In this document: positions 57,769-64,000 of the stretch, one piece after another
Layout: each line of letters starts with the position of its first letter
Position numbering within the stretch: the stretch's first letter is position 1
Origin: Prosthecomicrobium pneumaticum
GTDB taxonomy: Bacteria; Pseudomonadota; Alphaproteobacteria; Rhizobiales; Kaistiaceae
Assembly (NCBI RefSeq): GCF_014199915.1
Contig: NZ_JACHOO010000010.1
Coordinates: 1-64,000, forward strand
DNA length: 64,000 bases
Direction of reading: 5' to 3'
Made by a program: the position numbers and the translations under genes
Notes under the pieces: model-generated
Seen by the model: only the letters and a program-made list of their open reading frames with translations
Told to the model about the DNA's origin: nothing
Databases searched by the model: none

Positions 57769-58309
57769 CGATCGTATCGCCCGGCAGCACAGGATCGTTC
57801 GGCCCGAGGCGGAACGTCACGCTGGTGCCGTCGACGACGCGCGTGACGTCGAAGCCGCGCTTCGCCGCGCGGGGCGAGAAGCCGCCGGCGGTGGCGATCG
57901 CGCTCTGCACGGTCATGCCGTCGACATAGGGATATTGCCCGGCATTGGTCACTTCGCCCATGACGAAGAGCGGCCGGTAGCGATCGATCTCCACCGTGAC
58001 GTCCGGGTTGCGCACGAATCGGCCGCCGAGCTTCTTCGCGATCTCGGCCTCGATCAGCGCCGTGGTCCGACCGCGGGCGGCGATGGCGCCGACGAGGGGC
58101 AGCGCGATCGCACCGGAGGAATCGACCGTATAGCTGTTGGAGAGGTCCGGCTCGCCATAGACGACGACGCGCAGCCGGTCACCGCTGTCGATCCGGTAGG
58201 GCGCCGTCAAGGACGCCTCCGCCACGGCCGGTTGCGGCGGCTGCGTCTGGCAGGCGGCGAGCGGCAGCAGGGCGGCAAGGGTCGCGGCGGTGGCGGGACG
58301 GAGCGTCAC
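57746..58309 (-). CDS. Wza-type polysaccharide export lipoprotein
   Basis: A 187-residue outer-membrane auxiliary protein. The signal ends LLPLAAC with Cys20 as the lipidation site. A Poly_export domain (YRIDSGDRLRVVVYGEPDLS) and a SLBB domain (PLFVMGEVTNAGQYPYVDG) follow. It is half the length of E. coli Wza, as in many rhizobial homologues. The GTG start at 58309 has GGAGA six bases upstream and puts the signal at the N-terminus; an upstream ATG at 58351 would add 14 residues. It is divergent from the wzc-like gene, which probably shares its promoter region. Confidence 0.9.
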   Translation of the reverse strand: MTLRPATAATLAALLPLAACQTQPPQPAVAEASLTAPYRIDSGDRLRVVVYGEPDLSNSYTVDSSGAIALPLVGAIAARGRTTALIEAEIAKKLGGRFVRNPDVTVEIDRYRPLFVMGEVTNAGQYPYVDGMTVQSAIATAGGFSPRAAKRGFDVTRVVDGTSVTFRLGPNDPVLPGDTIDVGERFL

Positions 58310-58402
58310 CTGGTTCTCCGGAACGGTGTCGCCGCGACTGTCGGCGCTCATGGTTAATGTCGCGTAAAGCGGCGGCGGCACGGCGTTAAGGGACCGGTTA
58401 CC

Positions 58403-60568
58403 ATGTCCCTTCATGATCCGGCCGGGCAGGTTGGAGCACCCCGCGCGGTGGCGGATGGACGTTTTTCCAGAGGCGACGACGTCGAGCTCGACATGGGCGC
58501 GCTGCTCCGCGCCCTGTGGCGCGCGCTGCCGGTCCTCCTCGTGCTCGCCCTTCTCGTCGCGGCGGCGACCTATTTCGGCCTCGGCCTGATCGAGCCGCGC
58601 TACAAGGCGACCGCCAAGCTCCTGATCGAGAATCGCGAACCGGCGGTCCTGCGCAGTCAGCCGGCGGGCGAGGACGAACGGGCGCTGCTCGACCGCGAGG
58701 GCGTGGCGAGCCAGGTGCAGCTGATCGGCTCGCGCGATCTCGCCCGCAGCGTCGCCCGCCGTGCCGGGCTCGAACGGATCGCCGAGTTCGACCCTGTCCG
58801 CACCGCCTCGCCCGTGGAAAGGCTCCTCGTCGATCTCGGCCTGAAGGCCGCGCCCGCCGCCGAGCCGATCGAGGAGCGCGTGCTCGAGCGCTTCGCCGAG
58901 CGGCTCGATGTCTATCCGGTCGACCAGACGCGGGTGATCGTCATCGACTTCTCCTCGGCCGATCCGGACCTCGCGGCGCGCGTCGCCAACCTCGTCGCCG
59001 ACGAGTATCTGCAGTTCGACCGGGCCACGAAGCGGGCCGACAATGCCGATGCCGCGCGCTGGCTCGAAGGCCAGATCGACCGGCTGCGCGGCAAGGTGAA
59101 GGAGGCGGAGGCGAAGGCCGAGGCCTACCGCTCCCGCCGCGGACTGCTCGAGACGGGCGGGGAGAATGCCGGCACGGTGGCGCAGCAGCAGCTCGCCGCG
59201 CTCACCGCAGAACTCGCACGCGTCTCGGCCGCCCGCGCTGCGGCGGAAGCGCAGGCGTCGACGATCCGCGAGGGCCTCGCCTCCGGCGCTGCGCTCGATT
59301 CGCTCGACGTCTCGAACGCGCCGCTGATCCAGCGCCTGCGCGAGCAGCAGGCGGCGCTGCGGGCGGAGGCCGCCCAGCTGTCGGCGACGCTGCTGCCGGG
59401 CCATCCGCGCATGCGGGCGGTCGAGGCGCAGATCGAGAGCCTCTCGGGACAGACCCGACAGGAGGCCGAACGCGTCCTGCGCGGGCTCGAAGGCGCGGCG
59501 ACACTCGCCCGGGCCCGGGAGGAGGAGGTCGGCCGCGACCTCGGTCGCGCCAAGGCCGCCGCTGCCCAGGCCGGGGATTCGGGCGTCGAGCTGCGCGCGA
59601 TCGAGCGCGAGGCGGCCGCCCAGCGCGACCTGCTCGAGACCTATCTGCGGCGTTATCGCGAGGCGGTTTCGCGCAAGGAAGGCGAGGACCTGCCCGCGGA
59701 TGCGCGCATCATCTCGCGCGCCGCGCCGCCGCTGCAGGCGGCATTTCCCCGCCGCACCCCGATCACGGCCGCGGTGACGGTCGCCTTCCTCATGCTGGCG
59801 CTCGCCGTCGTGCTGCTGCGCGAGCTCGGCAGCGGCCGGCCGCTCCGGCGTACGCCGGTGCTCGAGGACGTGCCGCCGGTCCCCGACGCCGTCCCGGTCG
59901 ATGCCCGTGTCCGTTGGCCGGAGGATGACCGGGTGCGCCGGATGATGCCTGCCGATCCGAGCTATGCGGCGCTCCTCCCGCCGCGCGCCGAGGAATCGCT
60001 CGCCGGCATCGCCGCCCGCATCCGCGAGAAGGACGCCCGGCGCATCCTCGTCGAGACGGTGGACGGCGAGGGGACGCGGCCGCTTGGCGGCGTCGCGCTC
60101 GCCCGCTGCCTCGCGGCGCGCGGCGAGCGCACCGTGCTCGTCGAGCTGCACGAGGATGGCGCGGACGGGCGGGCGATGATGAGCAGCGAACTGTTGCCGG
60201 GCTTCGCCGAGCTCTATCTCAACGAGGCCTCCTTCGCGCAGGTGATCTTCCGAGATCGCCTGTCGCGCGCCCATATCATCCCGCTCGGCCGCCGTCCACT
60301 CGCCGAGGACGCGATCGGCAGCGAGCGCTTCGCGACGCTGATCGAGGCGCTCGACCTCACCTATGATCGCGTGGTGATCGATCTCGACCCGCGCCGCATG
60401 ACCGGCGCGGCCGAGAAGGCCGGCGCGGTTCTGGTGGTGAGCGGCGGCGGTGCGGACCCGCGCGCCGCCCGGGCGGTCGAGGCGGCGACCGCGGCGGGCA
60501 TTCCGCTCGTCCTCGTGCTCGCGGTCGAACCGGGCGGCACGACGGATCCGGCCTCGGTGGCGGCCTGA
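58403..60568 (+). CDS. Wzc-like polysaccharide co-polymerase with degenerate kinase domain
   Basis: A 721-residue inner-membrane protein. A Wzz domain starts near residue 28 (DMGALLRALWRALPVLLVL), followed by coiled-coil periplasmic sequence (about 215-400) and a second helix near residue 460 (ITAAVTVAFLMLALAVVLL). The C-terminal BY-kinase domain is recognisable (IREKDARRILVETVDGEG, then VALARCLAARGERTVLVELH), but it lacks the GKS Walker A and the DAD of Walker A', and no Tyr-rich tail follows. It probably controls chain length without kinase activity. Confidence 0.9.
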   Translation: MSLHDPAGQVGAPRAVADGRFSRGDDVELDMGALLRALWRALPVLLVLALLVAAATYFGLGLIEPRYKATAKLLIENREPAVLRSQPAGEDERALLDREGVASQVQLIGSRDLARSVARRAGLERIAEFDPVRTASPVERLLVDLGLKAAPAAEPIEERVLERFAERLDVYPVDQTRVIVIDFSSADPDLAARVANLVADEYLQFDRATKRADNADAARWLEGQIDRLRGKVKEAEAKAEAYRSRRGLLETGGENAGTVAQQQLAALTAELARVSAARAAAEAQASTIREGLASGAALDSLDVSNAPLIQRLREQQAALRAEAAQLSATLLPGHPRMRAVEAQIESLSGQTRQEAERVLRGLEGAATLARAREEEVGRDLGRAKAAAAQAGDSGVELRAIEREAAAQRDLLETYLRRYREAVSRKEGEDLPADARIISRAAPPLQAAFPRRTPITAAVTVAFLMLALAVVLLRELGSGRPLRRTPVLEDVPPVPDAVPVDARVRWPEDDRVRRMMPADPSYAALLPPRAEESLAGIAARIREKDARRILVETVDGEGTRPLGGVALARCLAARGERTVLVELHEDGADGRAMMSSELLPGFAELYLNEASFAQVIFRDRLSRAHIIPLGRRPLAEDAIGSERFATLIEALDLTYDRVVIDLDPRRMTGAAEKAGAVLVVSGGGADPRAARAVEAATAAGIPLVLVLAVEPGGTTDPASVAA

Positions 60569-60574
60569 AGAGGT

Positions 60575-60781
60575 TCAGGCGCGGGGTTTCAGGATCCAGC
60601 GGATGATCAGGCCGGCCGGCAGAACCCAGAGCAGGCCGGCGATCACGTAATAGGCGCCTTGTACCCAGCCCGGCGCGCCGGGCAGCGTCAACAGCGCGAC
60701 GACCATGGCGAGGAAGGCGTAGACGACGACCAGCGCGACGAGCGCGATCGCACCGATCAGACTGCGCAGGCGAGGCGGCAT
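60575..60781 (-). CDS. DUF2842 small membrane protein
   Basis: A 68-residue protein with two helices (LRSLIGAIALVALVVVYAFL and WVQGAYYVIAGLLWVLPAGL) and the conserved WILKPRA end that marks the DUF2842 family of alphaproteobacteria. Function unknown. AAGGA precedes the ATG. It ends convergently with the wzc-like gene (6 bases apart) and is divergent from ctaA. Confidence 0.85.
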   Translation of the reverse strand: MPPRLRSLIGAIALVALVVVYAFLAMVVALLTLPGAPGWVQGAYYVIAGLLWVLPAGLIIRWILKPRA

Positions 60782-60915
60782 GGGGCGTCCTTCTTGCTGC
60801 CGCCCGAATAGCCGTCGCGCGGCGTCCTGCCAAGCGGCGTGCCGCCGCCGCGTCAAAGCGTGCGCTTGTCCCGGCCGTGGCGCGCTTCTATCCCTCTGGG
60901 CCGAAAGGACACGCC

Positions 60916-61980
60916 ATGACCGCAACGTTCGTCTCGGAAGTCCCGGCCGGCCGCGACCGCCTGCGCGACCGGCGCCTGGTGCGCGCCTGGCTCGCTACCG
61001 TCATGCTGATGATCGTCGCGATGATCGTCGTCGGGGGCGCGACGCGGCTGACCGAATCCGGCCTGTCGATCACCGAGTGGAAGCCGATCCACGGCGTGAT
61101 CCCGCCGCTCTCGGAGGCCGAGTGGCAGGAGGAGTTCGCCAAATACCAGCAGATCCCCCAGTATCAGCAACTGAACCGCGGCATGTCGCTCGACGGCTTC
61201 AAGACGATCTTCTGGTGGGAATGGGCGCATCGCCTGCTCGGCCGGCTGATCGGTCTGGTCTTCTTCGTGCCGCTGGTGGGGCTGTGGCTGATCGGCGCGA
61301 TCGAGCGGCGTCTCATCCTGCCGCTCGTCGGTCTCTTCCTGCTCGGCGGGCTGCAGGGCGCGATCGGCTGGTGGATGGTGGCGAGCGGCCTCGTCGACCG
61401 GGTCGACGTCAGCCAGTACCGGCTCGCCACCCATCTGACGGTCGCCTGCATCATCCTCGCGGCGACCGCCTGGATCTGGCGCGGCCTGTCGCCGCGGGCG
61501 GCGACCTTCATCACGGTCTCGCCCGGCCTGCGGCGCGCCGCGACGGCGATCGTCGGGCTCGTTTTCCTGCAGATCTTCCTCGGCGGCCTGGTCGCCGGCC
61601 TCGATGCGGGCCATGCCTGGAACACCTGGCCGCTGCTCGACGGCAGCCTCGTGCCGAGCCGCATCTATGACGGCGATCCGTGGTGGCGCTCCGCCTTCGA
61701 GGATGTCATGACCGTGCAGTTCAACCACCGCATGGTCGCCTATCTGATCCTCGTCGCGACGGCGCTCTTCGCCTTCGCCGCCTGGCGCAGCCCGGCGCGG
61801 CGCGGCGCGCTCCATCTTCTGGGCGTCGTGCTGATCCAGGCGGTGCTCGGCATCCTGACGCTCGTCCACGTCGTGCCGATCGGCCTCGCGCTCGCGCATC
61901 AGTTCGTCGCAGCCGGCCTTCTCGTCACCGCCGTCGGCTTCCGCCGCCGCATGGCGCCGCCGACCCCGATCACCGGCTGA
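60916..61980 (+). CDS. ctaA: heme A synthase (COX15/CtaA type 2)
   Basis: A 354-residue inner-membrane enzyme that oxidises the methyl group of heme O to make heme A for cytochrome c oxidase. It has eight helices, VVGGATRLTESGLSITEWKP, WWEWAHRLLGRLIGL (haem His), THLTVACIIL, and NHRMVAYLIL and HQFVAAGLLV for the second haem site. The ATG at 60916 has AAAGGA upstream. A terminator follows directly. ctaB and the oxidase genes are not in the window. Confidence 0.96.
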   Translation: MTATFVSEVPAGRDRLRDRRLVRAWLATVMLMIVAMIVVGGATRLTESGLSITEWKPIHGVIPPLSEAEWQEEFAKYQQIPQYQQLNRGMSLDGFKTIFWWEWAHRLLGRLIGLVFFVPLVGLWLIGAIERRLILPLVGLFLLGGLQGAIGWWMVASGLVDRVDVSQYRLATHLTVACIILAATAWIWRGLSPRAATFITVSPGLRRAATAIVGLVFLQIFLGGLVAGLDAGHAWNTWPLLDGSLVPSRIYDGDPWWRSAFEDVMTVQFNHRMVAYLILVATALFAFAAWRSPARRGALHLLGVVLIQAVLGILTLVHVVPIGLALAHQFVAAGLLVTAVGFRRRMAPPTPITG

Positions 61981-62007
61981 GCCGGACGACGAGCCCCCAT
62001 AGAAAGG

Positions 62008-62053
62008 GCCCGGCGCCGAGGAGGCGCCGGGCCTTTGGAGGCGCCGGGCCTTT
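62008..62053. terminator. ctaA/efp terminator with a duplicated arm
   Basis: GCCCGGCGCC pairs with GGCGCCGGGC around GAGGA and is followed by CTTT. The 3' arm is then repeated as an exact 16-base copy (62021-62036 and 62038-62053) that ends in a T run, so two alternative hairpins with the same left arm are possible. It lies between convergent ctaA and efp and may serve both. Confidence 0.75.
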
Positions 62054-62076
62054 TTCGTTCGTTACGAGCGGACCGG

Positions 62077-62643
62077 TCAGTCCTTGGCGCGCTCCACATA
62101 GGAGCCGTCCTCGGTGAGGACGACGATGCGCGTGCCGACGCCGATATGCGGCGGCACGTTGGTGCGCACGCCGTTCGACAGGATCGCCGGCTTGTAGGAG
62201 GAGGAGGCGGTCTGGCCCTTGGTCACCGGCTCGGTCTCGACGACCTCGAGCGTGACGCGCTGCGGCAGTTCGATCGACACCGCCTGCCCCTCATAGATGG
62301 CGAGGCGGACGACCATGCCTTCCTGCAGATAGGGGGCGAGATCGCCGATCACGTCCTTCGGCACGATGACCTGATCATAGGTCTCGGTGTTCATGAAGGT
62401 GTGGCCCTCGCCGTCCTCGTAGAGGAAGGAGAAGTCGCGGTCCTCGACGAAGGCGCGCTCGACCTGCTCGGTGGTCTTGTAGCGGTTCGAGACCTTCACG
62501 CCGTCGGAAAGGCGGCGCATGTCGATCTGCGTCGTCGGCGTGCCCTTGCCGGGGTGGAAGCTCTCGGCGGAGAGCACGGCGTAGAGGCGGCCGTCGACCT
62601 CGACGATGTTGCCCTTGCGAATCTGGCTGGCGATAACCTTCAC
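62077..62643 (-). CDS. efp: elongation factor P
   Basis: The 188-residue three-domain OB-type factor relieves ribosome stalling at polyproline. The modified residue is Lys33 in [12 protein letters not shown], the site normally beta-lysylated by EpmA. The C-terminal domain has [21 protein letters not shown]. The start is a [15 protein letters not shown] matches the family start. epmA lies 0.8 kb upstream, divergent, beyond a toxin-antitoxin pair. Confidence 0.97.
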   Translation of the reverse strand: MKVIASQIRKGNIVEVDGRLYAVLSAESFHPGKGTPTTQIDMRRLSDGVKVSNRYKTTEQVERAFVEDRDFSFLYEDGEGHTFMNTETYDQVIVPKDVIGDLAPYLQEGMVVRLAIYEGQAVSIELPQRVTLEVVETEPVTKGQTASSSYKPAILSNGVRTNVPPHIGVGTRIVVLTEDGSYVERAKD

Positions 62644-62790
62644 GGAACACGTCCTCGGAGTCTTGGGGGAGCCGGGCGCATGCCGGCCCGATATCGGCGC
62701 GCACCATACCGATTTCGGGCGATTGCGCCAGTCCCCGTGCCTTTGCCGGGACGTTCCCTTATAATGGTGTCTTCGAACAGGATCGAAGCC

Positions 62791-63111
62791 ATGTCGAAGT
62801 CGAACCGCATCCTGACACTGACGGACCGTCAGGAAGAGATCATCGCAGAACTGGTCGCAACCGGACGCTACGGAAGCGCAGGCGACGTGCTCGATGAGGG
62901 CCTGCGTCTCATGAGGGAGCACGAGAGCGACTATGCCGAAAGTCTGGAGGCGCTTCACTCCGCCGTCCAGCGCGGTTTCGACGATATCGAGGCGGGTCGA
63001 TCCATCGATCTCGACGATGCCGGGCTCGAAGAATTTGTCCGGGATGCCGGGCGCCGCGCCGCAGAACGCATGAGAGCAGAGGAGCCCGGGCACGTGCGAG
63101 CCAAACGTTGA
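62791..63111 (+). CDS. parD: ParD-family antitoxin
   Basis: A 106-residue protein with an N-terminal ribbon-helix-helix ([20 protein letters not shown]) and the [20 protein letters not shown] segment diagnostic of ParD antitoxins. The acidic C-terminus would wrap the toxin. The start at 62791 (MSKSNRI) is preferred to an in-frame ATG at 62764. It should repress its own promoter, in the roughly 150-base gap after efp. Confidence 0.88.
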   Translation: MSKSNRILTLTDRQEEIIAELVATGRYGSAGDVLDEGLRLMREHESDYAESLEALHSAVQRGFDDIEAGRSIDLDDAGLEEFVRDAGRRAAERMRAEEPGHVRAKR

Positions 63112-63112
63112 A

Positions 63113-63481
63113 ATGGCACGCTTCGTCCTGTCGGCCGAGGCGCAAGACGACATTGACGATGTCGTGCTCTACTCGCGCGAATTGTTTGGTGAGGATGCAG
63201 GCTACCGCTACGAGACGCTGTTGTTGACGGCGCTGCGGGATATCGCGGCCGACCCGATGCGTCCGGGTTCTCATGAGGTTACAAAGGGCGGGCCGGGGAC
63301 GCGTGCCTACCATATTCGCTACAGCCGGTTGCGTGTTCCGGGTGGAAGGATTCGCGAGCCCCGTCACATCATTTTCTACCGTTCGCTCACCCCCGGTCTG
63401 ATCGGCATCAGCCGCATTCTGCATGAGCGCATGGACCCGACGCGACACGCGCCGGGGCGTTTCGCTGGACACCAGAGATGA
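63113..63481 (+). CDS. parE: ParE/RelE-superfamily toxin
   Basis: A 122-residue protein with the ParE start [20 protein letters not shown], an RPGSHEV turn, [13 protein letters not shown] and the [20 protein letters not shown] core ending with [11 protein letters not shown]. ParE toxins block DNA gyrase; related RelE proteins cleave mRNA, so the target is not certain. It begins two bases after the antitoxin stop, and its stop overlaps the epmA start (ATGA). Confidence 0.88.
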   Translation: MARFVLSAEAQDDIDDVVLYSRELFGEDAGYRYETLLLTALRDIAADPMRPGSHEVTKGGPGTRAYHIRYSRLRVPGGRIREPRHIIFYRSLTPGLIGISRILHERMDPTRHAPGRFAGHQR

Positions 63482-64000
63482 CCCCGACACCCTGGTGGGA
63501 TCCCGTCCGTCATGCCGACCGGCGGCCGGTGCTTCTCGCCCGCAATCGTGTCAAGGCGGCGGTCCGGCGGCTGTTCGAGGCGGACGGCTTCCTCGAGGTC
63601 GATTGCGCCGTGCTCCAGGTCTCGCCCGGCAACGAGGCGCATCTGCACGCCTTTGCCACCGAACGCATCCATCCCGATGGTCGCCGCGAGCCGCTCTATC
63701 TGCACACCTCGCCGGAATTCGCGGCGAAGAAACTGCTCGCCGCCGGCGAGGATCGGCTCTTCACCTTCGCGCCCGTGTTCCGCAACCGCGAGGCCGGCCC
63801 GCGCCACGCGAGCGAGTTCACGATGCTCGAATGGTATCGTGCGCGTGCCCCTTATGAGGCGCTGATGGAGGATTGCGCCCGCCTGCTCGCCACCGCGGCC
63901 GAGGCCGCCGGCAGCACGCGGCTGCGCCACAGGGGCCGCGAGGCGGACCCCTTCGCCGAGCCGGAGCGGCTCACCGTCGCCGAGGCCTTTTCGCGCCACG
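63478..64000 (+). CDS. epmA: elongation factor P-(R)-beta-lysine ligase, truncated by window end
   Basis: The first 174 residues of an EpmA/GenX/PoxA protein, a class II lysyl-tRNA synthetase-like enzyme that attaches beta-lysine to EF-P. It lacks the anticodon-binding domain: the sequence goes directly into the catalytic core (RRLFEADGFLEVDCAVLQV, LYLHTSPEFAAKKLLAAGED, VFRNREAGPRHASEFTMLEW motif 2). The ATG lies within the stop codon of the toxin gene. The gene is complete at its 5' end; the remainder lies past 64000. Confidence 0.93.
   Translation, partial: MTPTPWWDPVRHADRRPVLLARNRVKAAVRRLFEADGFLEVDCAVLQVSPGNEAHLHAFATERIHPDGRREPLYLHTSPEFAAKKLLAAGEDRLFTFAPVFRNREAGPRHASEFTMLEWYRARAPYEALMEDCARLLATAAEAAGSTRLRHRGREADPFAEPERLTVAEAFSRH

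Overview
The window looks like ordinary chromosome of a high-GC alphaproteobacterium of the order Hyphomicrobiales (Rhizobiales). The evidence is the set of tandem Rhizobiales-type porins, an ldtR/L,D-transpeptidase pair, the glyA-nrdR-ribD-ribE-ribH-nusB order, the run of a cytochrome bc1 chaperone gene, a DUF177 gene, plsX, fabH, ihfA and merR, a K+-independent proton pyrophosphatase with a Lys in its GNTTKA motif, and an aspartate-rich HemB. No genus can be named from the sequence alone. I see no rRNA, CRISPR array, intact insertion sequence or prophage.

Layout. 0-6.3 kb: tRNA-Ser(GCT), a DUF971 gene, moaA, a DMT-type exporter, and two paralogous sulfotransferases on either side of an oppositely oriented Mrp ATPase. 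6.3-10.9 kb: three tandem porins with copied leaders and copied terminators; two of the three carry a repeated PhoB-box-like element upstream. 10.9-22.2 kb: housekeeping genes (recO, parC, bpt, an RDD protein, threonine ammonia-lyase, a LivH-like permease with an unusual lipoprotein-like N-terminus, hemB, a CNNM/CBS protein, a 3-hydroxyisobutyryl-CoA hydrolase-like gene, DUF6163). 22.2-28.6 kb: ldtR and the L,D-transpeptidase, with a small 15-residue-repeat protein and a 1234-residue triple glycosyltransferase between them. 28.7-33.4 kb: glyA-nrdR-ribD-ribE-ribH-nusB. 33.5-38 kb: phnM with a DUF1045 gene, an extragenic-repeat region, and hppA. 38.2-46.4 kb: an exported TPR protein, an MFS transporter, thiL, ynfA, psd-pssA, two very small divergent ORFs and puuE. 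46.4-52.3 kb: repeats, bamE, then the bc1 chaperone gene, DUF177, plsX, fabH, ihfA and merR, ending in tRNA-Pro(GGG). 52.5-60.6 kb: an exopolysaccharide locus (GT25, O-antigen ligase-like protein, polyprenyl-phosphate sugar transferase, GT4, Wza-like lipoprotein, and a divergent Wzc-like protein whose kinase domain looks dead). 60.6-64 kb: a DUF2842 gene, ctaA, efp, a ParD/ParE pair and the start of epmA.

Themes. Much of the window concerns the cell envelope: porins, peptidoglycan cross-linking, phospholipid synthesis, outer-membrane assembly, exopolysaccharide and possibly sulfated surface molecules. The most unusual points are the PhoB-box-like sites on two porins, the repeat protein translationally coupled to the triple glycosyltransferase inside the ldtR/ldtP neighbourhood, the permease with a lipobox, the leader hairpin of hppA, the Wzc-like pseudokinase, and a toxin-antitoxin module whose toxin gene overlaps the start codon of epmA. 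No wholly new multi-gene system can be demonstrated from sequence reading alone.
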